Source: Flavobacteriales bacterium (GTDB taxonomy: Bacteria; Bacteroidota; Bacteroidia; Flavobacteriales_E; Vicingaceae). Taken from it: a stretch of DNA of 64,000 nt. Shown piece after piece: positions 43,682-52,381 of this stretch. Location: positions 45,512 through 109,511 of the forward strand of contig JAGQZT010000019.1 in NCBI GenBank assembly GCA_020435335.1, written 5' to 3'. Every line of letters begins with the position of its first letter. Positions within the stretch are counted from its first letter, which is position 1. The position numbers and the translations under genes are program-made. The notes beneath the pieces were generated by a model. It had not been told where the DNA came from. It searched no databases and saw only the letters and a program-made list of their open reading frames with translations.

Positions 43682-44141
43682 TCACGTCACATTTTTCCAG
43701 AATTACATCTTCATAAAGATCAAGGTCCTCATCGTATTCAGCTCCCGAACGGATCACACCTTTGATTTGAATAGGATCACCGACCTTAAACCCTTGTAAA
43801 TTTTGGTTTGATTCGAGGGTAAAAGAACAACTTACACCCAGATTTTCATTGCTGCTTTTCAAAATAACTACCTTTTGGTTCATCTGATCGGTGATGATGC
43901 TTTTAATTGATCCGGACACCACAATCACTTTGGATTCACCTTCACTATCCAGGTACCTGTTGTTAGCAGCATCCGGGTCGGTAAGGTATGATTCGACTAA
44001 TTGAGAGGCTTCAACCTTTTCAAAAACTTCTACGATTTGGATGTCTCGATGAGGCATGAAGTACATATAGGAAGCATAACTTAATCCGATCACGATTAAC
44101 AGTGCCCCGCTTATTACGATCCATTTGATTGATTTCTTCAT
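43674..44141 (-). CDS. Membrane-anchored OB-fold (tRNA_anti-like) protein
   Basis: 155 aa from the ATG at 44141 (MKKSIKWIVISG), preferred to the in-frame start at 44171 because it opens the membrane anchor (about 4-24). The rest is an OB fold of the tRNA_anti-like family: SKVIVVSGSIKSI, LGVSCSFTLES, FKVGDPIQIKGVI. Its ligand is unknown. Proteins of this type are often encoded beside YceI in Bacteroidota; here yceI is the divergent neighbour. Confidence 0.75.
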   Translation of the reverse strand: MKKSIKWIVISGALLIVIGLSYASYMYFMPHRDIQIVEVFEKVEASQLVESYLTDPDAANNRYLDSEGESKVIVVSGSIKSIITDQMNQKVVILKSSNENLGVSCSFTLESNQNLQGFKVGDPIQIKGVIRSGAEYDEDLDLYEDVILEKCDVIR

Positions 44142-44266
44142 TTGACTGAACAGATTAATTATAAAAGTCAAAACTCAGCACTTCAAATCAGAAATACCGT
44201 CACCTGCCTGACAAAACAGAGTCTAACAATGTCCGAACCATGACAATTAACGAGCCGGATCACACC

Positions 44267-44274
44267 TACATTTG
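44267..44274 (+). promoter_or_regulatory. -7 promoter box of the yceI-like gene
   Basis: TACATTTG, an exact TAnnTTTG match, 23 bases before the ATG at 44298. Confidence 0.55.
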
Positions 44275-44297
44275 AAGAAAATTAAAAACATCAGATT

Positions 44298-44855
44298 ATG
44301 AAGCAAATACATGTATTATTAGGAGCGACCCTGCTTTTCGGGCTGTTTTCTTTTAAAGCCGATGAAAGCAAGTTGATTACCAAAACAGGACACATCAGCA
44401 TTTTTTCGCATACGGTAGCCGAAGATATTACCGCTAACAACTACAAGGTAACCAGTTCCTTCAATCCCTCAACAGGAGAAATGGTGTTCGCGGTTCCCAT
44501 GCAAGGATTTGAATTCGAAAAAGCGTTGATGCAGAAGCATTTTAACAGTCCGAAATTTTTAGACACCAAGCAGTATCCTAAAGCAAAATTTAAAGGAGCA
44601 ATTACAAATATGGAGAAGATAAACATTAAACAAGAAGGAGTATATCCGGTTACGGTAGAGGGGGATTTAGACCTGCATGGAGTGACTAACCATGTGGTGG
44701 AAAAAGGAGAGATTCATGTGAAGGCAGGTCACATTACGGCGACCTCTAAGTTTCGTGTTGAACTGGCCGATTATAAAATTGCATTTGAAAAAGGAAAGCC
44801 CTCAACCAACATTGCAAAAGAGATAGAAATCACTTTAAATATGAAATACCAGTAA
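44298..44855 (+). CDS. YceI-family periplasmic lipocalin-like protein
   Basis: 185 aa. A signal peptide (about 1-20) is followed by the YceI beta barrel: GHISIFSHTVAEDI, FEKALMQKHFNSPKFLDTKQYPKAKFKG, VEGDLDLHGVTN. YceI proteins bind isoprenoid-type lipids in the periplasm and respond to stress in some species; the ligand here is unknown. A strong terminator follows 32 bases after the stop. Confidence 0.9.
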   Translation: MKQIHVLLGATLLFGLFSFKADESKLITKTGHISIFSHTVAEDITANNYKVTSSFNPSTGEMVFAVPMQGFEFEKALMQKHFNSPKFLDTKQYPKAKFKGAITNMEKINIKQEGVYPVTVEGDLDLHGVTNHVVEKGEIHVKAGHITATSKFRVELADYKIAFEKGKPSTNIAKEIEITLNMKYQ

Positions 44856-44887
44856 AGATTAGTTAGTAGTTTATGGTTCATTGGAAG

Positions 44888-44917
44888 TCCTTGGTAAATA
44901 TTTACCAAGGATTTTTT
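44888..44917 (+). terminator. Rho-independent terminator after the yceI-like gene
   Basis: A perfect 24-base palindrome (44888-44911; half-site TCCTTGGTAAAT) followed directly by six T. It separates the yceI-like gene from the metK leader. Confidence 0.9.
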
Positions 44918-44925
44918 AGTTAAGG

Positions 44926-44957
44926 GTTGTACAAACTGAAAAAAAAAACGACTTTTG
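44926..44957 (+). promoter_or_regulatory. Probable promoter of metK
   Basis: GTTG (44926-44929), 20 bases, then GACTTTTG (44950-44957), one mismatch in each element. Transcription would start near 44964, just in front of the riboswitch stem. Confidence 0.45.
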
Positions 44958-44972
44958 ATTCGTATTAAAATT

Positions 44973-45020
44973 GTGGAATGATTTGGCTGCTTGCAACCAC
45001 TTAAAAAAATGCTAAAAAGT
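44973..45020 (+). ncRNA. Probable SAM-II riboswitch upstream of metK
   Basis: A short stem GTGG (44973-44976) / CCAC (44997-45000) closes a loop containing GATTT, six bases and TTGCA (44991-44995). An A-rich linker leads to GCTAAAAAG (45011-45019). Known SAM-II RNAs have the same order: stem, GAUUU, 6-7 bases, UUGCA, stem, A-rich linker, GCUAAAAAG. The UUGCA can pair with UGC(U)AA in a pseudoknot with the characteristic bulged U, and the loop UC pairs with AG after the A-run. The downstream gene makes SAM, so feedback repression is expected. Stem 1 is only 4-5 bp. Confidence 0.65.
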
Positions 45021-45064
45021 ATTTCCGAGTTGTACAGCCTTCGTTTCGTTAAACTAAATTATTT

Positions 45065-46318
45065 ATGTCATATTTATTCACTTCTGAATCCGTATCGGAA
45101 GGGCATCCCGACAAGGTAGCCGATCAGATTTCCGATGCATTAATTGATAACTTTTTAGCATTCGACAAAGACTCCAAAGTGGCTTGCGAAACACTTGTGA
45201 CAACCGGACAGGTTGTGTTGGCCGGAGAGGTTAAATCAAAAACCTATTTGGATGTTCAGAAAATTGCCCGGGATGTGATCAACCGCATTGGATACACCAA
45301 AGGCGAGTATATGTTCGATGGAAATTCCTGCGGGGTTTTGTCTGCAATCCATGAACAGTCTCCGGACATTAATCAGGGTGTTGAGCGAAAGAAGAAAGAA
45401 GATCAGGGAGCAGGAGACCAGGGAATGATGTTTGGGTATGCCACCAACGAAACGGAAAACTATATGCCGTTGGCGCTGGAGATCTCCCATTTATTATTGA
45501 AAGAACTTGCCGAACTCCGACGAGAAGGAAAGAAAATGAAATACCTGCGTCCGGATTCCAAATCACAGGTAACCATTGAATACAATGATGACAATACACC
45601 GGTTCGGATTGATGCGATTGTGGTTTCCACACAGCACGATAACTTCGATACGGAAGCCAAAATGCTGAAGCAGATCAAAGAAGATGTGATCAATGTTTTG
45701 GTTCCAAGGGTGAAAAAGCAATTGCCGAAACACATTCAGAAATTATTCAACGACAAGATCAAATACCATGTGAATCCGACCGGAATCTTTGTGATCGGAG
45801 GACCTCATGGCGATACCGGATTGACCGGAAGGAAGATCATTGTGGATACGTACGGAGGTAAAGGAGCTCACGGAGGTGGTGCATTTTCCGGGAAAGATCC
45901 AAGTAAAGTGGACCGGTCGGCGGCTTATGCTACCCGGCACATTGCCAAAAATCTGGTAGCTGCCGGAGTGGCTGATGAAGTATTGGTTCAGGTGGCCTAT
46001 GCCATTGGAGTTGCTAAACCGGTTGGTATTTTTGTAAATACTTACGGGACATCGAAAGTAAATTTAACGGATGGACAGATTGCCAAAAAAGTGGAGAAAT
46101 TATTTGACATGCGACCTTATGCCATCGAAACCCGGTTTAAGCTTCGCACACCGATCTATTCGGAAACCGCGGCTTACGGGCACATGGGAAGACCATGTGA
46201 AGTGGTTGAAAAACAGTTTGTTGATGGGTCTGGTAAAACCAAAAAGATGAAGGTGAAGTTGTTCCCTTGGGAAGAGTTGGATTACGTGGCAAAAGTGAAG
46301 AAGGCGTTTTCCATTTAA
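45065..46318 (+). CDS. metK: S-adenosylmethionine synthetase
   Basis: Makes SAM from methionine and ATP. 417 aa. Motifs: [19 protein letters not shown] with the catalytic His, [15 protein letters not shown], and the [19 protein letters not shown] loop. SAM use is represented in the window by queA and rlmN. It is a single-gene unit with the riboswitch candidate 45 bases upstream. Confidence 0.97.
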   Translation: MSYLFTSESVSEGHPDKVADQISDALIDNFLAFDKDSKVACETLVTTGQVVLAGEVKSKTYLDVQKIARDVINRIGYTKGEYMFDGNSCGVLSAIHEQSPDINQGVERKKKEDQGAGDQGMMFGYATNETENYMPLALEISHLLLKELAELRREGKKMKYLRPDSKSQVTIEYNDDNTPVRIDAIVVSTQHDNFDTEAKMLKQIKEDVINVLVPRVKKQLPKHIQKLFNDKIKYHVNPTGIFVIGGPHGDTGLTGRKIIVDTYGGKGAHGGGAFSGKDPSKVDRSAAYATRHIAKNLVAAGVADEVLVQVAYAIGVAKPVGIFVNTYGTSKVNLTDGQIAKKVEKLFDMRPYAIETRFKLRTPIYSETAAYGHMGRPCEVVEKQFVDGSGKTKKMKVKLFPWEELDYVAKVKKAFSI

Positions 46319-46531
46319 CAGGAGTGAGCAACCGGATACGGTTAAAAAACACCGTTAACATAAGCTTTACAAAAAAAATTAAGTAGAAAAATAATTTTTT
46401 TGTATCTTGGCGACCTGTTTAGAGTGCGGAAAAATAACCGGAAAGCCGGGATTTTATGCCGATAAACAAAACAATAAAAGTTGAAGTAATAATTTAAAAA
46501 CAAAAACAGTTAGATAACAAACTATTAAACT

Positions 46532-47374
46532 ATGAAAAAGTTATTTGCATTATTAACAGTAGCTGGATTATTAAGTTTCGGAACATTTAGTTCAGCATAC
46601 GCACAAGAAGAAGGAGCTGAAGGAGCAACTGAAATGGTTGATTCGAACGCTACAGCTGAAGAGGCACCGGCTGAAGAAGTTGCTGAAGAAGCACCGGTTG
46701 AAGAGCCTGTTGCTGAAGAAGCTGCTCCTGCGGAGGAAGAATCATTTACTCAGATCATCAAACAAAAATTCATTGAAGGTGGTCCAGGGTTTATGGGAAT
46801 CGTATTGATATGTTTGATCTTAGGTCTAGCTATCGTTATTGAAAGAATTATTTACCTGAACATGGCGACTACCAACACTGACAAATTGTTGAAAGATGTA
46901 GAGAGCGCTTTGAATGCAGGTGGTGTTGAGGCTGCTAAAGAGGTTTGCAGAAACACAAAAGGCCCTGTTGCCAGCATTTTCTATCAGGGATTAGACAGAA
47001 GCCACGAAGGTGTTGACATGGTTGAGAAATCGGTTGTGTCTTACGGTGGCGTTCAAATGGGTCTGTTGGAAAAAGGAATTTCCTGGATTTCATTGTTTAT
47101 CGCTCTGGCTCCGATGCTTGGGTTCATGGGTACGGTAATTGGTATGATCGGGGCATTCGACGCGATCGCTGAAGCAGGGGATATTTCTCCGGCAGTTGTG
47201 GCAACCGGTATTAAAGTGGCCTTGTTAACAACCGTATTCGGTCTTATCGTTGCGATTATCCTGCAAATCTTCTATAATTACATTGTTGCGAAAGTAGATA
47301 GCATTGTAAACGATATGGAAAATGCATCAATTTCGTTAATCGATTTATTAGTAAAGAACGAACTCAAAAAATAA
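46532..47374 (+). CDS. exbB: ExbB/TolQ/MotA-type proton channel with acidic N-terminal extension
   Basis: 280 aa. A signal-like first helix (about 1-24) precedes an Ala/Glu/Pro-rich acidic segment (about 25-70; repeated EEAPAEE-type units). Then come three membrane helices of the ExbB fold, the last two holding LAPMLGFMGTVIGMIGAF and VALLTTVFGLIVAIILQIFYNYI. It forms the pentameric channel that energises TonB-type or related outer-membrane work. First gene of a four-gene cluster with two ExbD genes. The 213-base upstream gap holds no gene. Confidence 0.88.
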   Translation: MKKLFALLTVAGLLSFGTFSSAYAQEEGAEGATEMVDSNATAEEAPAEEVAEEAPVEEPVAEEAAPAEEESFTQIIKQKFIEGGPGFMGIVLICLILGLAIVIERIIYLNMATTNTDKLLKDVESALNAGGVEAAKEVCRNTKGPVASIFYQGLDRSHEGVDMVEKSVVSYGGVQMGLLEKGISWISLFIALAPMLGFMGTVIGMIGAFDAIAEAGDISPAVVATGIKVALLTTVFGLIVAIILQIFYNYIVAKVDSIVNDMENASISLIDLLVKNELKK

Positions 47375-47383
47375 TCAAGAACA

Positions 47384-47791
47384 ATGGATAACAAAATATT
47401 CAAAATAGTATTCATAGCTCTTTTGGGTCTTTCTGCGCTCCTGAGCATCTTGTTTATGCTGGATGTGGTGAGTGAAGGATTGCTGATCAACTGGTGCTAT
47501 ATCCTGTTGGGTATTGCTACGGTTTCGGCCATTGTGTTCTCGTTGATGAACATGATCAAAAACCCGAAGAAAGCTAAGAGTGCCTTAATCGGAATTGTAG
47601 CATTACTGATCATTTGTGGTATCGGGTATGTTATGGCCGGTTCTGAAGAGCACATTGATTTAGAAGGAAATATACTGGCCGATGCAGCCACTTCTCAGAA
47701 GTCTGAGGGTGGATTGATCGCATTCTATATTTTAGCCTTCCTGGCGATTGCATCGATCGTGTACGCTGAGGTATCAAAAATGTTTAAATAA
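47384..47791 (+). CDS. Small four-helix membrane protein of the ExbB/ExbD cluster
   Basis: 135 aa with four hydrophobic helices (about 7-28, 36-56, 66-85, 110-130). Between helices 3 and 4 is a polar loop (GSEEHIDLEGNILADAATSQKSEGG). I do not recognise a named family. Its position between exbB and exbD with gaps of 9 and 6 bases implies a part in the same complex. Confidence 0.75.
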   Translation: MDNKIFKIVFIALLGLSALLSILFMLDVVSEGLLINWCYILLGIATVSAIVFSLMNMIKNPKKAKSALIGIVALLIICGIGYVMAGSEEHIDLEGNILADAATSQKSEGGLIAFYILAFLAIASIVYAEVSKMFK

Positions 47792-47797
47792 ACCCTT

Positions 47798-48427
47798 ATG
47801 GCAAAAAGAGAAATATCTGAAATTAATGCCGGCTCGATGGCCGATATCGCTTTCTTGCTCTTGATATTCTTCTTGGTAACCACCACCATGGATACAGATA
47901 CCGGTTTGGTGAGAAGACTGCCACCCGTACTGGATGAAATTCAGGATCCGCCACCGATCAAACAGCGTAATATCTTTGAGATTCTGGTGAACGCGAATGA
48001 TCAGTTGCTGGTTGAGGGGGAATACATTCAGGTTACCGAGCTCCGAGCAAAAGCGAAAGAGTTCATTAAGAGTAACCCGAGTTTTCCGATGGTTTCAGAT
48101 GCTACCAACGCTTCAAACCCGAATATGCCGGAGTTTAAAATGGAGGAAGTGCCGGTATTCGGGAACATGTTGGTGTCTAAACAAATCATTTCACTGCAAA
48201 ACGATAACGGAACCACTTACGAAATGTATATTAAGGTACAAAACGAGTTGGTGGGGGCGTACAATGAGTTGAGAAATGAGCTGGCCCTGCAAAAATTCGG
48301 TAAATCATACGATGAGCTGGTTCAGCAATCCGGTTCTTCTGAATCCATTGAAGAGAAAGTTAAAGCGATTAAGAAAATTTATCCGCAACGAATTTCTGAG
48401 GCGGAACCTAAAAAGATCGGAAGTTAA
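47798..48427 (+). CDS. exbD: ExbD/TolR-family protein (first copy)
   Basis: 209 aa. A short cytoplasmic start (MAKREISEINAGSMADIAFLLLIFFLVTTTMDTDTG) holds the single membrane helix with the key Asp (MADIAFLLLIFF), as in ExbD Asp25. The periplasmic domain is longer than usual, with an insert around 95-135 and a C-terminal helical extension. It is paired with a second ExbD 2 bases downstream. Confidence 0.88.
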   Translation: MAKREISEINAGSMADIAFLLLIFFLVTTTMDTDTGLVRRLPPVLDEIQDPPPIKQRNIFEILVNANDQLLVEGEYIQVTELRAKAKEFIKSNPSFPMVSDATNASNPNMPEFKMEEVPVFGNMLVSKQIISLQNDNGTTYEMYIKVQNELVGAYNELRNELALQKFGKSYDELVQQSGSSESIEEKVKAIKKIYPQRISEAEPKKIGS

Positions 48428-48429
48428 TT

Positions 48430-48906
48430 ATGTCAAAGTTTAGAAAAAAAGGAAGTAAAGGACAACCTGCTATTTCTACGGCGGCTTTACCGGATATCGT
48501 TTTCATGCTTTTATTCTTCTTTATGGTTACTACCGTAATGCGGGAGACTTCGCTGAAAGTAATCAACGTAACGCCAAAAGCTACCGAAGTTGAAAAACTG
48601 GAACGTAAATCACTGGTTTCATACATCTATATCGGGAAACCGATCAAAGCCCTTCAGGGTGCATTCGGAACCGCACCACGTATTCAGCTGAACGATGCAT
48701 TCAAAACCAAAGAAGACATCTTTCAGTTTGTTGAAATGGAAAAAGATGAGCGTGATGAGGCAGAACGTAACATGATTACCTGGTCGCTTAAAGTAGATCA
48801 GGAAACCAAAATGGGAATTGTTACCGACGTGAAGCAAGAATTAAGAAAGGCAAACGCGTTGAAGATTAACTATTCTACCAAGAAAACAGATAAGATCGTG
48901 AATTAA
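48430..48906 (+). CDS. exbD: ExbD/TolR-family protein (second copy)
   Basis: 158 aa. The membrane helix carries the conserved Asp in LPDIVFMLLFFFMVTTVM. The periplasmic domain ends in DVKQELRKANALKINYSTK. Dimers of two different ExbDs in one channel are plausible. A strong terminator closes the operon. Confidence 0.88.
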   Translation: MSKFRKKGSKGQPAISTAALPDIVFMLLFFFMVTTVMRETSLKVINVTPKATEVEKLERKSLVSYIYIGKPIKALQGAFGTAPRIQLNDAFKTKEDIFQFVEMEKDERDEAERNMITWSLKVDQETKMGIVTDVKQELRKANALKINYSTKKTDKIVN

Positions 48907-48929
48907 CGATAAAACAAGCAAATAACTGG

Positions 48930-48960
48930 AAAAGCCTCACCTTGTGTGAGGCTTTTTTTT
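48930..48960 (+). terminator. Rho-independent terminator of the ExbB/ExbD operon
   Basis: AAAAGCCTCAC (48930-48940) pairs with GTGAGGCTTTT (48946-48956), 5-base loop, T-run to 48960. Confidence 0.92.
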
Positions 48961-48984
48961 AAATGTCATTTTCCCCGAATAGTT

Positions 48985-48992
48985 TACTTTTG
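48985..48992 (+). promoter_or_regulatory. -7 promoter box of the DUF4271-hemD unit
   Basis: TACTTTTG, an exact match to TAnnTTTG, ends 5 bases before the ATG at 48998. A leaderless mRNA is predicted. Confidence 0.55.
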
Positions 48993-48997
48993 TTCTA

Positions 48998-49876
48998 ATG
49001 AGTTCAGGAACGGCATATATTCAGCAGGCAGATTCAACCGCTTCAGGGGCAGGTCCAGCCAATCCGGGATCACCCCAGGAGCAGGATATGGCTTTAGACA
49101 CCCTGCTTGCAGATTCACAACAACGTTATGGTCTGGAGAATTATGACCAGCTACCGGTCAGAACCGTAGAAACACCACCCGAACAACCAGAAATTATAAG
49201 CCAACCCGCACAACCGGTTCCATTGGTAGTCAGAAATGTAGAGGTTGAAAACTGGCAGACCGTACTGCTGTTAATAACCTTTTTCCTGTTAGCATTTGTA
49301 AAAGCCTTTAACAGCACCCGTTTTCATGAAAGTGTTAAGGCCCTGTTCAATTATGATGTGGCAGAGGAAATCGTGAGGGAAGAAAAGGTCTTCTTCCACC
49401 AGGTGAATCTGATTACCACGCTTATTCACCTGATAACGGTGTCGTTGTTGATCTTTTATATGAGGGGGAGCATTGCTGTTGATCTGGCAAGTGATTTTAC
49501 GCTATACCTGTTCATCGTGGTATTTGTTTGTGTCCTTTACCTCATGAAGTACACGGTATCCAAGGTTCTCTTTTTTGTGTTTAATGATATTGGAATCGCC
49601 AATGAATATATTTTTAATGTATCCTTGTATAACGGGTTACTGGGGTCGGCACTCATACCTGTTTTGAGTTTGCTGTATTTCACGCCTTTCGAGCCTCATA
49701 TTGTATTGAATTATCTTCTTGTTCCCTTATTATTACTTGTGTTTTCATGGCGCTTGTTGCGATTATTTGTAATCGGAAAAGAAAAAGGGATTTCATATTT
49801 CTATATATTTTTGTACATTTGCACCCTCGAAATTTTACCGTTGGTCGTTCTATATCGGATTTTCATCCTCAAATAA
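48998..49876 (+). CDS. DUF4271 membrane protein
   Basis: 292 aa. A soluble Gln/Pro-rich N-terminus (1-85) is followed by six or seven membrane helices, starting WQTVLLLITFFLLAFVKAF. Motifs shared by the family: FNDIGIANEYIFNVSLYN and KGISYFYIFLYICTLEILPLVVLYR. It lies 30 bases upstream of hemD, the usual neighbour of DUF4271 in Bacteroidota. The function is unknown. Confidence 0.85.
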   Translation: MSSGTAYIQQADSTASGAGPANPGSPQEQDMALDTLLADSQQRYGLENYDQLPVRTVETPPEQPEIISQPAQPVPLVVRNVEVENWQTVLLLITFFLLAFVKAFNSTRFHESVKALFNYDVAEEIVREEKVFFHQVNLITTLIHLITVSLLIFYMRGSIAVDLASDFTLYLFIVVFVCVLYLMKYTVSKVLFFVFNDIGIANEYIFNVSLYNGLLGSALIPVLSLLYFTPFEPHIVLNYLLVPLLLLVFSWRLLRLFVIGKEKGISYFYIFLYICTLEILPLVVLYRIFILK

Positions 49877-49906
49877 TATAGGTTCGACTAAGAAATAAAA
49901 GGATAT

Positions 49907-50668
49907 ATGTTGAAAGTAAAGAGTGTTTTAGTATCTCAACCGAAACCGCAGACAGAGAAATCGCCTTATTTTGATTTGGCTGATAATTGTAAGATTAAGA
50001 TTGATTTTAGACCATTTATCCATGTTGAGGGCGTATCTGCCAAAGAGTTTCGTCAACAGCGTATTAACTTATTAGATTTTAATGCGGTAATCTTTACCAG
50101 CAGGAATGCGGTTGATCATTACTTTCGTGCCGCTGAAGAAACCCGGGTAAAAATTCCGGACGACATGAAATACTTCTGTATTTCTGAGGCGATTGCTTTG
50201 TATCTTCAAAAATACATCGTTTACCGCAAGCGTAAGATTTTTCACGGACAGCAAACGTTTGCCGATCTGATCTCGGTAATTAAAAAGCATAAGGATTGTA
50301 ATTTTTTACTGCCATGTTCCGATATCCTACGTTCGAACATTCCTGAATTGCTCGAGGATAACGGCATCAAATTTCAATGTGTTACGCTCTATAAAACCGT
50401 TTGCAGCGATTTGTCCGACCTGAAAGATGTAAACTACGATGTATTGGTGTTTTTCAGTCCTTCGGGAATCAAATCTTTGTACCAGAACTTCCCGGATTTC
50501 AAGCAGAATAATACCCGAATCGCAGTTTTTGGCCCGACAACGGCTAAAGCAGCTGAGGACGCCGGGTTAAAAATCGATATTTCCGCCCCTCAACCGGAAT
50601 CACCTTCCATGACCAGAGCATTAGAGCTTTACATCAAAAAAGTGAATAAAAACGGGAAAGCAAAATAA
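49907..50668 (+). CDS. hemD: Uroporphyrinogen-III synthase
   Basis: 253 aa, two-domain HemD fold: VSQPKPQTEKSPYFDLA, FTSRNAVDHYF, FLLPCSDILRSNIPELL, VLVFFSPSGIKSLYQNFP and VFGPTTAKAAEDAGL. It closes hydroxymethylbilane to uroporphyrinogen III. HemD is poorly conserved, so the family motifs plus the DUF4271 neighbour carry the call. No other haem gene is in the window. The stop codon is part of the terminator stem. Confidence 0.88.
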   Translation: MLKVKSVLVSQPKPQTEKSPYFDLADNCKIKIDFRPFIHVEGVSAKEFRQQRINLLDFNAVIFTSRNAVDHYFRAAEETRVKIPDDMKYFCISEAIALYLQKYIVYRKRKIFHGQQTFADLISVIKKHKDCNFLLPCSDILRSNIPELLEDNGIKFQCVTLYKTVCSDLSDLKDVNYDVLVFFSPSGIKSLYQNFPDFKQNNTRIAVFGPTTAKAAEDAGLKIDISAPQPESPSMTRALELYIKKVNKNGKAK

Positions 50669-50694
50669 AGGTTGATGATTCAACCTTTTTTTTT
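50667..50694 (+). terminator. Rho-independent terminator of hemD
   Basis: AAAGGTTGA (50667-50675), loop TGAT, TCAACCTTT (50680-50688), followed by a T-run to 50694. It begins within the hemD stop codon. Confidence 0.9.
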
Positions 50695-50756
50695 GTCCGA
50701 CGCTTTCTGAGCAGCTTTAAAAAATGCTAAATAGCCCTTTTTTCGGTTTATATTAT

Positions 50757-50764
50757 TACATTTG
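50757..50764 (+). promoter_or_regulatory. -7 promoter box of queA
   Basis: TACATTTG, an exact match to TAnnTTTG, ends 30 bases before the queA ATG. Confidence 0.55.
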
Positions 50765-50794
50765 CAGCCTTATATTTTTTAGTAAATACGTACC

Positions 50795-51841
50795 ATGAAG
50801 CTATCAAAATTCAAGTTTACACTTCCCCAAGAATTATTAGCCGAAAGGCCTTCCCCCGAGCGAGAAGAAGCACGATTAATGGTGGTTCACCGTGACACAG
50901 GAGTGATCGAGCACAAGAAATTTAAAGATGTACTCGATTACTTTGAAGACGGCGATCTGATGGTGATGAACGACACCAAAGTTTTCCCGGCCAGAATGTA
51001 CGGAAATAAAGAAAAAACCGGCGCACGCATTGAGGTTTTCCTGCTCAGGGAGTTGAACCGCGAAAGTTTGTTGTGGGATGTACTGGTAGATCCGGCACGT
51101 AAAATCAGGATTGGTAACAAACTCTATTTCGGAGATGATGATCTGGTGGCGGAAGTGATCGACAATACGACCTCCCGCGGAAGAACCCTTCGTTTCCTAT
51201 TTGAGGGGCCGTATGAAGAGTTTAAGGCGATCATTGAAAAACTTGGTGAAACGCCGATCCCGAAATACATCAAACGAGCTGTTGAACCGGAAGATGCCGA
51301 GCGTTACCAAACGGTTTACGCCAAACATGAAGGAGCTGTTGCCGCTCCAACAGCCGGACTTCACTTCAGCAAGCATTTGTTGAAAAAACTGGAAATCAAA
51401 GGCGTTGATTTTGCTTACCTGACACTGCATGTAGGATTAGGGACTTTCCGTCCGGTAGAGGTGGAGGATCTGACCAAACATAAAATGGACTCGGAAGAGA
51501 TTCACATCGATGAGGCTTGTGCCGACAAGGTGAATAAAGCCAAACAAAACAAGCATAAGATTTGTGCCATCGGAACTACATCCATGAGGGTTCTGGAGTC
51601 GTCCGTATCTACCGACGGCTACCTGAAACCGTTTGATGGCTGGACCAATAAATTCATTTTTCCTCCTTATGATTTCAGTCTGGCCAACTGCATGATCACC
51701 AATTTCCATACGCCGGAATCAACATTGTTGATGATGACCTGTGCTTTTGGCGGATACGACCTGATCATGAAGGCCTACAAAGAAGCCATAAAGGAAAAAT
51801 ACCGTTTCTACACCTATGGAGACGCAATGCTAATACTCTAA
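50795..51841 (+). CDS. queA: S-adenosylmethionine:tRNA ribosyltransferase-isomerase
   Basis: 348 aa. Adds the cyclopentane moiety of SAM to preQ1 in tRNA on the way to queuosine. Motifs: [47 protein letters not shown] and [12 protein letters not shown]. Other queuosine genes are not in the window. Downstream are a four-helix-bundle protein and ispD, probably cotranscribed. Confidence 0.96.
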   Translation: MKLSKFKFTLPQELLAERPSPEREEARLMVVHRDTGVIEHKKFKDVLDYFEDGDLMVMNDTKVFPARMYGNKEKTGARIEVFLLRELNRESLLWDVLVDPARKIRIGNKLYFGDDDLVAEVIDNTTSRGRTLRFLFEGPYEEFKAIIEKLGETPIPKYIKRAVEPEDAERYQTVYAKHEGAVAAPTAGLHFSKHLLKKLEIKGVDFAYLTLHVGLGTFRPVEVEDLTKHKMDSEEIHIDEACADKVNKAKQNKHKICAIGTTSMRVLESSVSTDGYLKPFDGWTNKFIFPPYDFSLANCMITNFHTPESTLLMMTCAFGGYDLIMKAYKEAIKEKYRFYTYGDAMLIL

Positions 51842-51886
51842 AAATCAAAAGGCAAACATATATTAACTTTAAAACACTTTAATTAC

Positions 51887-52381
51887 ATGAAACTAGAAGA
51901 CCTAAAACTTTACCAGGAATGTCTGGACTTTGAACAAAAGATCTGGAACATTGTGAACGAATGGGAAGGGTTTAACAAAGAAACCATGGGGAAACCATTT
52001 ACCCAATCTGCCGATGCCATTTCCGGCAACATAGCTTCAGGATACGGACGATACAACTTTAAAGATAAAAAACACTATTGTTACATTTCAAGAGGTTACC
52101 TCTTAAAGACCAAAGGATGGTTGATCAAAGCCAAAGAGCGTGAATTGATCGGTGCCGAGCAATCGGAAGAATTAATGGAGTTCATTGAAAAGATTCACCG
52201 CATGCTGAATGCTTACATCCGATCAATCGGCAGAAAAAAATCGGATAGCTACGACGGTGGAAATGGTTATGACGAAAGTGAAGAGATGGAAGAAGTGAAC
52301 GGCAACAGAGCGGAAGATAACTCGTTTACTGCTTCTGCCGATGAGTTCTTCAGCTCAGACGAACTAGCTTCTAATGCCTGA
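51887..52381 (+). CDS. Four-helix-bundle protein (23S-IVP-like) with acidic tail
   Basis: 164 aa. Residues 1-120 match the four-helix-bundle family related to proteins found within 23S rRNA intervening sequences: LKLYQECLDFEQKIWNIV, FTQSADAISGNIASGYGR, YISRGYLLKTKGWLIKA. A disordered acidic tail (about 123-164) follows, unusual for this short family. The function is unknown. It overlaps ispD by 8 bases and follows queA by 45 bases. Confidence 0.82.
   Translation: MKLEDLKLYQECLDFEQKIWNIVNEWEGFNKETMGKPFTQSADAISGNIASGYGRYNFKDKKHYCYISRGYLLKTKGWLIKAKERELIGAEQSEELMEFIEKIHRMLNAYIRSIGRKKSDSYDGGNGYDESEEMEEVNGNRAEDNSFTASADEFFSSDELASNA

Noticed and set aside
44954..44985. TTTG, 20 bases, ATGATTTG as the metK promoter
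   Set aside because: The spacing is good, but transcription from it would start inside the riboswitch candidate and lose its first stem. The promoter at 44926-44957 fits better. If the riboswitch is wrong, this promoter becomes the better choice.
46319..46531. The 213-base gap before exbB as a possible site of a small RNA or tRNA
   Set aside because: I see only AT-rich sequence, weak inverted repeats and a poor -7-like TATCTTGG at 46403-46410. There is no tRNA-like GGTTCRAATCC arm and no convincing structure.
50721..50735. AAAAAATGCTAAATAG-like sequence before queA, resembling the 3' half of the metK SAM-II candidate
   Set aside because: There is no upstream TTGCA loop or closing stem, and the queA -7 box lies downstream of it, so it would not be in the queA transcript.
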